NCBI RefSeq assembly: GCF_000747075.1
Contig: NZ_AVCH01000021.1
Location: forward strand, 1 to 49,091
Source: Arenimonas malthae CC-JY-1
GTDB taxonomy: Bacteria > Pseudomonadota > Gammaproteobacteria > Xanthomonadales > Xanthomonadaceae
Direction: 5' to 3'
DNA length: 49,091 nt
In this document: positions 30,740 through 40,200 of the stretch, in pieces
Position numbering within the stretch: position 1 is the first letter of the stretch
How the letters are laid out: every line of letters begins with the position of its first letter
The notes under the pieces: model-generated
The model's input: only the letters and a program-made list of their open reading frames with translations
Told to the model about the DNA's origin: nothing
Databases searched by the model: none
Translations under genes and position numbers: made by a program

Positions 30740-33328
30740 ATGATGGTGCGTGGCGTGGTTGAATGCAGAGCCAGTGTCATCGCCGGGATGCTTGGCCTTG
30801 CAGCAATGGCATTTTCGGCGCCGGGCTGGGCGCAGCAGTTCCAGCCTTACGACGGCGGGGTGGCCAAGGCCCCGCGCAAGAGCCAGTCCCCGGCCGGGTC
30901 GGAACGCGCCCGGCCGGCCGATGCCGGATGGCCGCAGCTGCGGCTGTCAGAAGTCTCGGTGCAGGAGGGGGACAGTGGTTCACGTACAGTAACCGTGCCG
31001 GTCACGCTGTCGTTCGCGTCCGGGAACGAGGTGCGTTTCTGGGTCGCGACATACGCCGGCACCGCCACTGCCGGCCAGGACTTCGTGCCCCGTGAAAGCG
31101 TGGAGATGCGAATCCCCGCGGGACAGACCCGCGTCGATTTCACCTTCGAGGTTCTCGGCGACCAACTGCCAGAACCTGATGAAACCGTGCGCGTCTCGGC
31201 TTATGGCGCATCGTGGGTCCAAGGCGAAACGCCTGACGTTCTGGTGACCATCCTCGACGACGACCACCCGGCCGGCACGCCGCCGGCGCCGGTTGCCCGC
31301 GGCGAGCGGCGCGTGATCGACAACACCGTCGCTTCGCTCGACATCGATGTGCTGGCCAACGACGACCTCGACGCCGGACTGATGGTGGGCGGGTCGCTCA
31401 GCGTGGTGGGCGCCTGGCCGCAGGGCCAGGCCACGGTGGTCGGCGACCGCATCCGATTCGTGCCGCGGGATGGCTTCCAGGGCGAGGATCGTTTCCAGTA
31501 CCGCGTCTGCGACAAACTCGGGCGCTGCAGCGAGGCGGAGGTCACCGTGGTGATCCGGCCGGTGGCCCGGCTGGACCTCGACGTGGCGTCGCGGTCCGGC
31601 AACCATCGGCAGCCGATCACCGACCTGCCGCCGGTGTCGGGACTGCGATTCCATTCCACGCCGCTGGTCGCGCCGGTCCGGACGGTGTTCGCCCCGGTGG
31701 CAGACGACACCCCGGCCAGCCCCTGGGATTCTCCGGTCGGCCGTGCCGTGCTCCGTTTGCCGATGGTGACCGGAGAGGGCGCCGGCACGGTCGAACACCG
31801 CCTGATCGCCTACGTTTTGGAGAGTGCCGGCGGCGGGAAGCTGGATCTCTACCTTGGCATGGACTACGACGGCGATGGCCAGCCGGGACCCGACGAAGTG
31901 ATCTGCATGGACTCGCAGTCGGCCACGCCCCGCTGCGATGCCCGCTTGCAGAGCCCCGGATACGGCGTCGACCACTACTGGGTGATGCTGCACAACCGCA
32001 ATGCCGGCACGGCCAGTGCCGAACTGGCGATCTTCGACGTGCCGCTGCTGCCGGCCGACGGCACGCTGGTCGCCACGGGGCCCGGCAACCTGGAGCCCGG
32101 GGCCACCTTCGACCTCAAGCTCGGCTGGAACGATTCTGGATTACTGCCGGGCGATTTGCGCGCGGGCTATGTCATTGCCGGGCCGCAGGTGCCCAGTCAG
32201 CGCGACGGTTTCCCCATTCTCATTCACCGCACCGGCAGCGCCGAGGAGCCGCTCCTGCTCGCCTCCGGCCAGCCGGTCACGCTGCGCCTGGCACCCGGCA
32301 GCAGCCACCGCCGCATCTTCATCGACGTGCCCGAAGGCAGCATCAACCTGCGCGTGACCACCAGCGCACCGGATGCCTCCTTCCGCATCCAGCTGGTGCA
32401 CGGTGGCGCCGATGCCGACCCCGGCGACACGGCGGTGCCGGAAGCACCGGCAGCCGGCGTGGCCACGGCGCGCGTGAAGCGCGGTGACGTGCTGCAGGCC
32501 GTGCCGGCGCCGGGACGCTGGTACATCGTGGCCCGTAACGAAGGCGCCATGCCCGGCGCCATGACCATCACCGCCACCGTCGAAGGCGCCGCACCCGTGG
32601 TGCGTCCCGGCAGCTACTTCAACGACGCGCGGCCGGGCCACGGCCTGTTCCTTTACCCGGCCGGCAACCAGTGGGCGGGCCTGTGGTACGCCTACGCCGA
32701 CGACGGCCGTCCCACCTGGTACTACCTGCAGGGCGCCGCGCCCGGCGCGAACGGTGCCTGGGCCGGCGACCTCTACCGCGCCGCCTGGCACGGCAGCTCC
32801 AACGTGCTGGCGAAGGTGGGCCTGGCCACGGTCACGCCCACCGGCCCCGACGCCTTCACCTTCAGCTACACGCTCGACGGCCTGTCGGGCAGCGAACCAA
32901 TGGCCGCGCTGGGCCGCGGCTGCCCGACGCCGGCGGGCCTGCCGCAGGACCTCAGCTCGCACTGGTTCAACCGCCAGCGCGCCGGCACCGGCTACAGCGT
33001 GCAGCTGTGGGAGCAGTACGAATACCTGGCGGCGTTCGTCTACGACGGCCGCGGCGAGCCGCGTTTCCTGGCCGGCGAACGCAGCGGCTTCGGCGGCGCC
33101 GAAGCGGTGCTGGCGCTCGAACAGCTCAGCGGTGCCTGCCCGACCTGCGCCTACGTGGCGCCGACGCGCACCGAGGTCGGAACGCTGCTGCGGCGCATCG
33201 CCAATGGCGCGCTGTCGCGAATCGAACTCGACGTCGAATACGCCGACGGCGTGCCCGGTACCTGGACCGCCGTCGACGACGTCCAGTTGCTCGGCGGCCC
33301 GGGCACCACGCAGGGCTGCCAGCCCTGA
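30740..33328 (+). CDS. Exported Calx-beta protein with shared C-terminal module (paralogue 1)
   Basis: An 862-aa exported protein of unknown function. A signal peptide (VIAGMLGLAAMAFSAPGWAQ) is followed by a Calx-beta-like domain at about 67-178 (VQEGDSGSRTVTVPVTLSF ... ILDDD), a cadherin/Big-like domain at about 191-274 (DVLANDDL, FQYRVCDKLGRC), and the module shared with the next two genes (about 278-862). The module has an EF-hand-type loop DYDGDGQPGPDE (375-386), a beta-sandwich resembling bacterial pre-peptidase C domains (about 450-615), and two related repeats starting at 622 (RPGSYFN) and 739 (SSHWFN). It ends in GTTQGCQP. Unlike its neighbours it has no NHL propeller. The start could be 30740, 30743 or GTG 30707; I chose 30740 for the signal peptide. 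It lies 31 bases before paralogue 2. Confidence 0.85.
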   Translation: MMVRGVVECRASVIAGMLGLAAMAFSAPGWAQQFQPYDGGVAKAPRKSQSPAGSERARPADAGWPQLRLSEVSVQEGDSGSRTVTVPVTLSFASGNEVRFWVATYAGTATAGQDFVPRESVEMRIPAGQTRVDFTFEVLGDQLPEPDETVRVSAYGASWVQGETPDVLVTILDDDHPAGTPPAPVARGERRVIDNTVASLDIDVLANDDLDAGLMVGGSLSVVGAWPQGQATVVGDRIRFVPRDGFQGEDRFQYRVCDKLGRCSEAEVTVVIRPVARLDLDVASRSGNHRQPITDLPPVSGLRFHSTPLVAPVRTVFAPVADDTPASPWDSPVGRAVLRLPMVTGEGAGTVEHRLIAYVLESAGGGKLDLYLGMDYDGDGQPGPDEVICMDSQSATPRCDARLQSPGYGVDHYWVMLHNRNAGTASAELAIFDVPLLPADGTLVATGPGNLEPGATFDLKLGWNDSGLLPGDLRAGYVIAGPQVPSQRDGFPILIHRTGSAEEPLLLASGQPVTLRLAPGSSHRRIFIDVPEGSINLRVTTSAPDASFRIQLVHGGADADPGDTAVPEAPAAGVATARVKRGDVLQAVPAPGRWYIVARNEGAMPGAMTITATVEGAAPVVRPGSYFNDARPGHGLFLYPAGNQWAGLWYAYADDGRPTWYYLQGAAPGANGAWAGDLYRAAWHGSSNVLAKVGLATVTPTGPDAFTFSYTLDGLSGSEPMAALGRGCPTPAGLPQDLSSHWFNRQRAGTGYSVQLWEQYEYLAAFVYDGRGEPRFLAGERSGFGGAEAVLALEQLSGACPTCAYVAPTRTEVGTLLRRIANGALSRIELDVEYADGVPGTWTAVDDVQLLGGPGTTQGCQP

Positions 33329-33359
33329 TTTCCTCCATCACTCCTGTTCCGGAAGCGCC

Positions 33360-36300
33360 ATGGCCCTGACCTCCGTCCGATCGATCAGCCGCCTCGCCCT
33401 GCTGGCGATTGCGTTCGCCGTACCCGGCGCGGGTGCGCAGACCATCACGACCATCGCCGGAAGCGGCCAGCCGGGGCCGATCGAGGAGAGCGAACCGGCC
33501 GACCAGGCCAACTTCGAGCGACCTACGGTGGCCACCAGGACCTTCCGGTCGATCTGGGTCGCGGATCGATTCCGCATCCGCTCGGTCTACTCGCAGTACG
33601 TGAACGCCATCATCGGCAACGGCATCGAGGGCTTTTCCGGCGACGGCGGACCGCCCCGCGAGGCGCGCATCCACGAGCCCGGCGGCGTGGTCTTCCGCCC
33701 GGGCGGCGACTCCTTCGGCATCATCTATTTCACCGACCCGGTCGCCCACCGCATCCGCGTGCTCGACCAGACCGGCATCGTGCACACCTTCGCCGGCGAC
33801 GGCACCGCCGCCGACACCGGCGACGGCGGGACGGCGATCGACGCCCAGCTCGACACGCCGCGCGAGATCGTGCGCGTCGGCGGCGACCTCTACGTCGCCA
33901 CCCGGCACAAGGTGCGCCGCATCCGCACTGGCCCCGAGATCTACAGGCTGCCCACCGGCACGATCAGCACCTACGCCGGTACCGGCGAGCCGGGCTTCTC
34001 GGGTGACGGCGGCCCGGCGCGCGCTGCGCGCTTCAACGATATAGGCGCGCTGGCCACGGGCCCGGACGGCTCGCTGTACGTCGCCGACAACGGCAATCAC
34101 CGCATCCGCCGCATCGACCCCAATGGCATCGTTACCACGGTCGCCGGCAACGGCAGCGTCGGCGGCGGTGGCCTGGGCGGGCCCGCCACCGAAGCGCCGG
34201 TGTCGGACGTCACCGGCCTGTCCGTCGATTCGTCGGGGCGCCTGTACATCGCCCAGGGCCCGCGCCATCGCGTGCTGCGCGTCGACAGCCAGGGCCGCCT
34301 GCACCTGTACGCCGGCAACGGCACGGCCGGTTATTCCGGCGACGGCGGCCTGGCGCACCTGGCCCAGCTCGATACGCCGGCCGGCATCGCCATCGACGAC
34401 GACGACCGGCTGTGGATCGTGGACCAGGGCAACCGGAGGATCCGCCAGGTCGAGGCCACGGCCGCCGACGGCGCCACCGTGCCGGCCGCGCCGGGCAAGC
34501 CGCGCGCCAGCTCGGCCTTCCAGGCGGCGTTCGTCGATATCGATGAGCCGGACGACGGCGGCAGCCGGATCCTGGGATACGTCTACGAAGCGACGCCGGC
34601 GGACACGCCGCCGGTCGAATCCGAATACGACCAGGCCACCGTCGGTGGCCTGCAGAACGGCCGCAGCTATACCTTCACGGTGAGGGCGCGCAACCTCGTG
34701 GGGCTGGGCCCGCCGTCGCCGCCTTCGAATCCGGTGGTGCCGGTCGCGGACATCGCGGGCCTGTCGATGGACGCGACCTCCGTGGCCGAAGGCGACGCCG
34801 GCAGCCGCGTGGCCAACGTCGTGTTCCGGCTCGACCGGCCGGCGACGACGCCGGTGGAATTCCAGATCGAGTCCGGCGGCGGCACGGCGACGCCCGGCGT
34901 CGACTACGTCGCGGTGCCGCGCACGACCCTGCGCATCGGGGTGGGGCAGAGCCAGGTCACGCTGCCAATCACCCTCCTGGGCGACACGATCCAGGAGCTG
35001 GACGAGACCATTACCCTGGCCTGGGACTTCGGCATCAGCGGTGCCACCCGCCGCATCGGCAGCCTGACGCCCTGGAACGTGCTGATCCAGGATGACGACG
35101 TGCAGTCGGTGGACATGCTGGTGCGCGACGACGGGCTGGTGCTCGCCGAGAACAGCCCCGCCACCGTGGTGCCGGTGATCGACAACGACGAGGTCGACCG
35201 CGCCCGGCTGGCCGGCGGCAGCCTCGTGATCCTGCAGGCGCCGACCCTGGGCACGGCGGTCGTGGACAACCGCGGTTCGCCCGCCAGCGCCGGCGACGAC
35301 CACATCGTATTCACCGCCAACGCCGACACCGCCGGCGAAGACCTGTTCCTCTACCGCCTGTGCACCGGCGACGGTGCCTGCGACGACGGCGTGGTGACGG
35401 TGCGGCTGCGCCCGACGCCGCGCGTGGACAAGACGGTGGCCACGACCTCGGGCTCGCTGTTCACTACGCTGGAGGGCCTGCGCGCGCTGCCCTCGGCCAC
35501 CTACGCCGCCACGCCGCTGGTGGCGCCGGTGACCGAAACCGGCACGCTGGCGCCCGATCCCACCCGCTTCCTGCCCTGGGACGGCGGCGACGGCCGCCAC
35601 GTGCTTGCCCGCGCCCTGCCGGCGCACGCCGACGCCGCGCCGCGCCAGTGGAAGGTGCTGGTGGAAGCGGGCGACCCGACCGGGCCCGTGATCGACCTGT
35701 ACGTGGGCCTGGACACCAACGACGACGGCCGCCCCAGCCCCGACGAACTGCGCTGCACCTCGGCGACGGTGGCGTCCATCGAACGCTGCGAACTCAGCAT
35801 CGAGCAGCCGCCGGGCGAGGTCGTGCGCTGGTGGGCGATCGCGCACAACCGCGGCATCCCGGCCGCGCCGTTCCGGCTCGACGCGTATGAAGTCCCGATG
35901 CGCCCCGGCGATGGCAGCCTGTTTGCCACCGGCCCGGGCCGCGTCGCCGCCGTGGAGCCGTTGAAACTGCGCCTGGGCTGGAACGACCCGACGCTGCTGC
36001 CCGGCCAGTCGCGCGTGGGCTACGTGTCCGTTTCGGGCGGCGGTGGCCGCGACCTGGGCAGCTTCCCGGTGCGCCTGCAGCGGGAGGAGGGCGCCGATGC
36101 CGCCATCGTGCTGCAGCCCGGCGTAAGCAAGCGGATCGCGCTTGCGCCCGGCCGCAGCCACCCGGCCATCGTCGTGGACGTGCCGCTGGGCGCGTCGCGC
36201 ATGACCGTCACCACGCAAAGCGCGCAGAACGTGGACCTGTGGCTCACGCGCTGGGACGCGCCGATGGACGCCGTGGTGTCGAAGGTGGGCCCGGTGCCGT

Positions 36301-37193
36301 CGGCGCCGCTGTATGCCGCCTATGGCCCCGGCGGCAACGAAACCCTGCGGGTGGAAGGCGGCGCGCTCACGCCGGGCCGTTGGTACCTGGTGCCGCGCAA
36401 CGGCGGCGCCACGCCGGCCACGCTCGAGATCCGCGCCGACATCGAATCCAATACGCCCGCCGTGCGGCCCGGCAGCTATTTCAATGCCGACCGCTCCGGC
36501 CACGGCCTGTTCCTGTACCCCGCGGGCAACCAGTGGGCCGGCCTCTGGTACACCTACCTCGAGGACGGCACGTCCACCTGGTACTACCTGCAGGCGCCGG
36601 CACCGGGGCTGGACGGCATCTGGACCAGCCCGGTGTTCCGAGCCGCCTGGGATGGCGGCCGCAACGTGCTGACCGAGATCGGGCGTGCCTCGGTGACCCC
36701 GACCGGTGGCGACACCTTCAACTTCAGCTACACCGTGGATGGCGTCAGCGGCGGCGAACCGATGGCGCCGCTGGGCCGCGGCTGCCCGACGCTGGGCGGC
36801 GTGCCGGTGGACGCCAGTTCGCACTGGTTCAACCCGGCGCGGGCTGGCGCGGGTTACAGCGTTCAGCTGTTCCCGAACTACGAGTTCATCGCGGCGTTCG
36901 TCTACGACGCCCGCGGCGAGCCGCGTTTCCTGGCCGGCGAACGGCAGGGCTTCGGCGGCGCGACCGCGGATCTCGTGCTCGAGCAGCTGTCGGGCTTCTG
37001 CCCGACCTGCGAACGCCTGGCCGAGCCGGAACGCTTCGACGTCGGCGTGATCGGCCGCACCTTCACCCAAGGCCAGCTGCGCCGCATCTCGCTGGACGCG
37101 GCCTACACCGCCGGCGTTGGCGGAAGTTGGAGCGCCGACGAGGAGGTGCAGCTGCTGGGCGGGGCGGGGACCACGCAGGGGTGTGCGCCGTGA
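33360..37193 (+). CDS. Exported NHL-propeller/Fn3/Calx-beta protein (paralogue 2)
   Basis: A 1277-aa exported protein of unknown function. After a signal peptide (ISRLALLAIAFAVPGAGAQ) come NHL-type repeats at about 27-367, seen as recurring GDGGPA-type turns followed by LYVADNGNHRIRRID-type strands. Then come an Fn3-like domain (about 374-461, YTFTVRARNLVGLGPPSPPS), Calx-beta (about 466-580) and a cadherin/Big-like domain (about 594-687, YRLCTGDGAC). The shared module runs from about 692, with EF-loop DTNDDGRPSPDE (785-796) and repeats at 1036 and 1153, ending GTTQGCAP. GGAAG sits before ATG 33360. It has no upstream element of its own and probably shares the transcript of paralogue 1. Confidence 0.88.
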   Translation: MALTSVRSISRLALLAIAFAVPGAGAQTITTIAGSGQPGPIEESEPADQANFERPTVATRTFRSIWVADRFRIRSVYSQYVNAIIGNGIEGFSGDGGPPREARIHEPGGVVFRPGGDSFGIIYFTDPVAHRIRVLDQTGIVHTFAGDGTAADTGDGGTAIDAQLDTPREIVRVGGDLYVATRHKVRRIRTGPEIYRLPTGTISTYAGTGEPGFSGDGGPARAARFNDIGALATGPDGSLYVADNGNHRIRRIDPNGIVTTVAGNGSVGGGGLGGPATEAPVSDVTGLSVDSSGRLYIAQGPRHRVLRVDSQGRLHLYAGNGTAGYSGDGGLAHLAQLDTPAGIAIDDDDRLWIVDQGNRRIRQVEATAADGATVPAAPGKPRASSAFQAAFVDIDEPDDGGSRILGYVYEATPADTPPVESEYDQATVGGLQNGRSYTFTVRARNLVGLGPPSPPSNPVVPVADIAGLSMDATSVAEGDAGSRVANVVFRLDRPATTPVEFQIESGGGTATPGVDYVAVPRTTLRIGVGQSQVTLPITLLGDTIQELDETITLAWDFGISGATRRIGSLTPWNVLIQDDDVQSVDMLVRDDGLVLAENSPATVVPVIDNDEVDRARLAGGSLVILQAPTLGTAVVDNRGSPASAGDDHIVFTANADTAGEDLFLYRLCTGDGACDDGVVTVRLRPTPRVDKTVATTSGSLFTTLEGLRALPSATYAATPLVAPVTETGTLAPDPTRFLPWDGGDGRHVLARALPAHADAAPRQWKVLVEAGDPTGPVIDLYVGLDTNDDGRPSPDELRCTSATVASIERCELSIEQPPGEVVRWWAIAHNRGIPAAPFRLDAYEVPMRPGDGSLFATGPGRVAAVEPLKLRLGWNDPTLLPGQSRVGYVSVSGGGGRDLGSFPVRLQREEGADAAIVLQPGVSKRIALAPGRSHPAIVVDVPLGASRMTVTTQSAQNVDLWLTRWDAPMDAVVSKVGPVPSAPLYAAYGPGGNETLRVEGGALTPGRWYLVPRNGGATPATLEIRADIESNTPAVRPGSYFNADRSGHGLFLYPAGNQWAGLWYTYLEDGTSTWYYLQAPAPGLDGIWTSPVFRAAWDGGRNVLTEIGRASVTPTGGDTFNFSYTVDGVSGGEPMAPLGRGCPTLGGVPVDASSHWFNPARAGAGYSVQLFPNYEFIAAFVYDARGEPRFLAGERQGFGGATADLVLEQLSGFCPTCERLAEPERFDVGVIGRTFTQGQLRRISLDAAYTAGVGGSWSADEEVQLLGGAGTTQGCAP

Positions 37194-37218
37194 GGAGCCG
37201 GCGAGGCCGCGGACAGGG

Positions 37219-37260
37219 CTGAAAGATTCTCAGGCTGCGGTCGCCGGCAGTCGCTAGGGT
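37219..37260 (+). promoter_or_regulatory. Shared upstream element, copy 2 (before the third secreted paralogue)
   Basis: CTGAAA at 37219-37224, GTCGC at 37240-37244 and again at 37250-37254 running into TAGGGT (37255-37260). Without gaps all three blocks fall at the same positions as in copy 1, while the bases between them differ. It ends 37 bases before the ATG. Confidence 0.55.
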
Positions 37261-37297
37261 GGGAGGCTGAGCTTCCTGTCGGTCCGACGCCCCAGCC

Positions 37298-40200
37298 ATG
37301 AATCAGATCCCTTTGTTTTCCCGCGCCGCCGTCGCCGCGCTCCTCCTGCTGGCCGCCACGGCCGAGGCGGGAACCATCGAAACGGTGGCCGGCAACGGCA
37401 ACCCCGCCTACTCGGGCGACGGCGGTCCCGCGACGCAAGCCAATGTCGATGCACCCACGGCCGTGGTCGCGGTGCCGGGCACCCAGGCTTTTTACTTCGC
37501 CGGAGGCACCACCCTCCGGCGCGTGGACGAGCAGGGCATCATCACCACCGTCGCTGGCCAGGGCGATCAGTCCGGCGGAACGGCCGGATACGCCGGCGAT
37601 GGCGGGCCGGCGACCGCGGCGCTGCTGTCGGGTGCCACTTCGCTCGCCCTGAATCCGGCGAGCGGGGAGTTGTTCCTGGTGGACCGCGAGAACGCGCGCG
37701 TGCGCCGGATCGATTCGCAGGGCGTCATCACGACCTTCGCGGGCACGGGCCAGCACCTGTTCACCGCCGATCCCGGTCCGGCCGCGGAGCGGCCGCTCCG
37801 GTGGCCGCTGGTGCTCACCTTCGACGCCGGCGGCACGCTTTACATCGCAGACCACAGCAGCATCCGCAAGGTGGGGCCGGACGGCGTAATGCATCGCATC
37901 GCCGGCGACGGCACGGTCGGTTACAACGGCGACGGCATCCCCGCGGTCGGTGCCAAGCTCAATGCGCCGGACGGGCTGGTCGCCGCGCTCGACGGAAACC
38001 TCTATATCTCGGACCGCGGCAACGGCCGCCTGCGCAAGATCGATGCGAACGGCATCATCACCACGGTCGCCAACCTGTCCCCGACCGGGCTCGCCACCGA
38101 TATCCATGGCAACCTCTACTTCGGCAAGTCCGGTTCGGCCCGGATCGAGCGCTACCTGCCGCATCTCGGCACGGTTGAGCCGGTCGTGGGCACAGGGGTC
38201 GCCGGTTTCTCCGGCGACGGCGGCCCGGCGCTGTCGGCGAACATCGGCAGCCTGACTTCCCTGGCGGTGTCGGAGTCGGGAGACCTCTACATCGCCGACC
38301 ACGACAACTGGCGCGTCCGCCGCGTCGCTTCGCCCGACGCGGACCTGCCGCGGGCGGACATCGATGGCGCCTTCGTGCAGGAGGGCGACGAGGGCACCAC
38401 CCCCGCGACCTTCACCGTCCGCCTTGACCGCCCGGCACCGGCGCCCGTGCAGTTCACGGTATCCACCTTCGACGTCACGGCCACCGACGACCATGATTAC
38501 GTCCCGCTCACCGCCGAGGTCCACGAGATCGCGGCCGGGGCCAGCGAGGCGAGCTTCGTTGTCCAGGTGAACGGCGACCGTTTTGTCGAAGGTTACGAAG
38601 ACTTCCGCGTCGAGGTGACCTTCCTTTCCGGCGCGCTCGTGTCCACGGGCGGCTACGTCGGCACTGTCACCGGCGCGATCTCCGATGACGACACGGCTGG
38701 CCAGCCGGTCTTCTTCCTTCGCGACGACCGCGACGTCGTCGCGGAAAATGCCACCCGGCGACAGCTGACGGTGACGTCGAACGACAGCGCCGACATCGGG
38801 CCCGACGGCGGGCTTTCGATCGTGACCCAGCCGGCGCGGGGCGTCGTCGAACTCGACTTCGGCATGCTCTGGTATACGCCGCAGCGCGACTGGACGGGTG
38901 AGGATGAGTTCACCTACCGCCTGTGCGAAACCGCGGCCCGATGCCTCCAGGCAAAGGCCAGGCTGGTCGTGCGTCCCGCCGAGGACGTCTACCTGTCTGT
39001 GTTGACGCATGCGGGGCGCGAACGGATTCGCCTTGGCGACCTTCGCGCGATGCCCGGCGCCCGGTTCCTGGCCACGCCGTTGGTCGAACCCGCGAGCCTC
39101 GAATTCCAGATCGGCGTCGATCCCGCACCGCAATCACCCTGGGACGATACGGCGGGCGTCGCGTGGCAGGTCCGCACCATTCCCGCGAGTGCACAGGCGC
39201 GCACCTTCAAGGTGCTCGCGATGGACGGCGGGGAAACGCCGTTCAACTCCACGCTGTACCTTGGGCGCGACCTGGACGGCGATGGCCGGCCCAGCGAGGG
39301 CGAGCAAGGATGCATCCAGGTCGAGTCCACCCGCCGCTGCGAACTCACGCTCACGCAGGCGGCGGGACAGGCGGTGTCGTACTGGGTGATGCTGCATAGC
39401 CGGAATGCCGAACCGCAGTCGGCGCGGGTGGAAGTATTCGAGGCGCCCCAAGGCGAAGGCGATGGCCGCTTCTTCGCCACGGCCCCGGGCCAGTTGCCCG
39501 CGGGACAGGACTTCGACCTCACCCTGGCCTGGGACGATCCCAGCTTCCTCGCCGGCCAGTGGCGCGCAGCCTACGTGCGCGTCTTCGCCGACGACGCCAC
39601 TCCGACGGGCGAGTTCGCCGTCGTGCTACGGCGCGAGTTGTCGGTCGAGCGTCCCATCCGCTTGGTGGATGGCGTGACCACGCGGGTCGGCCTGGATGCC
39701 GACGGCGCCCACAAGTCCATCTACATCGACGTCCCGGCCGGGACCACCCGACTGCGCGTGAGCAGCCAAAGCGACGCGAACGTGGACCTGCACCTGGTGC
39801 CTGCCCTGTACGCCGGCGGCAGCGCAACGGGCGTCGCGCCGGTTCCCGAGCCTTACCAGCCGGTGGCGGTGGGCGAGGGCGCCACGGGCAACGAGGACGT
39901 CGCCGTGCAGGCCGGACTCGTCCAGCCGGCGCGCTGGTACGTCGTTGCCTACAACCGCGACGGCAGTCCCGCCAGCGTCGCCCTGACGGCGACGCTCGAG
40001 GCCGCGGCGCCGGTCGTGCGGCCGGGCAGCTACTTCAACGAGGCGCGTTCTGGCCACGGCTTGTTCCTCTACCCGGCGGGCGGCGTCTGGGCGGGGCTCT
40101 GGTACACCTACCGCGAGGACGGCTCGCCCACCTGGTATTACCTGCAGGCACCCGCGCCAGGCGCAAAGGGCGTGTGGACCTCGCCGATCTATCGCGCGGC

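Noticed and set aside
33126-37070. A 1314-codon minus-strand open frame over paralogue 2
   Set aside because: It is antisense to a protein with signal peptide and recognisable domains; its sequence is Arg/Gly/Ala-rich without motifs.
33436-38330. Short DNA periodicities in the propeller regions as a CRISPR or satellite
   Set aside because: They are coding NHL repeats with diverged DNA and no regular spacers.
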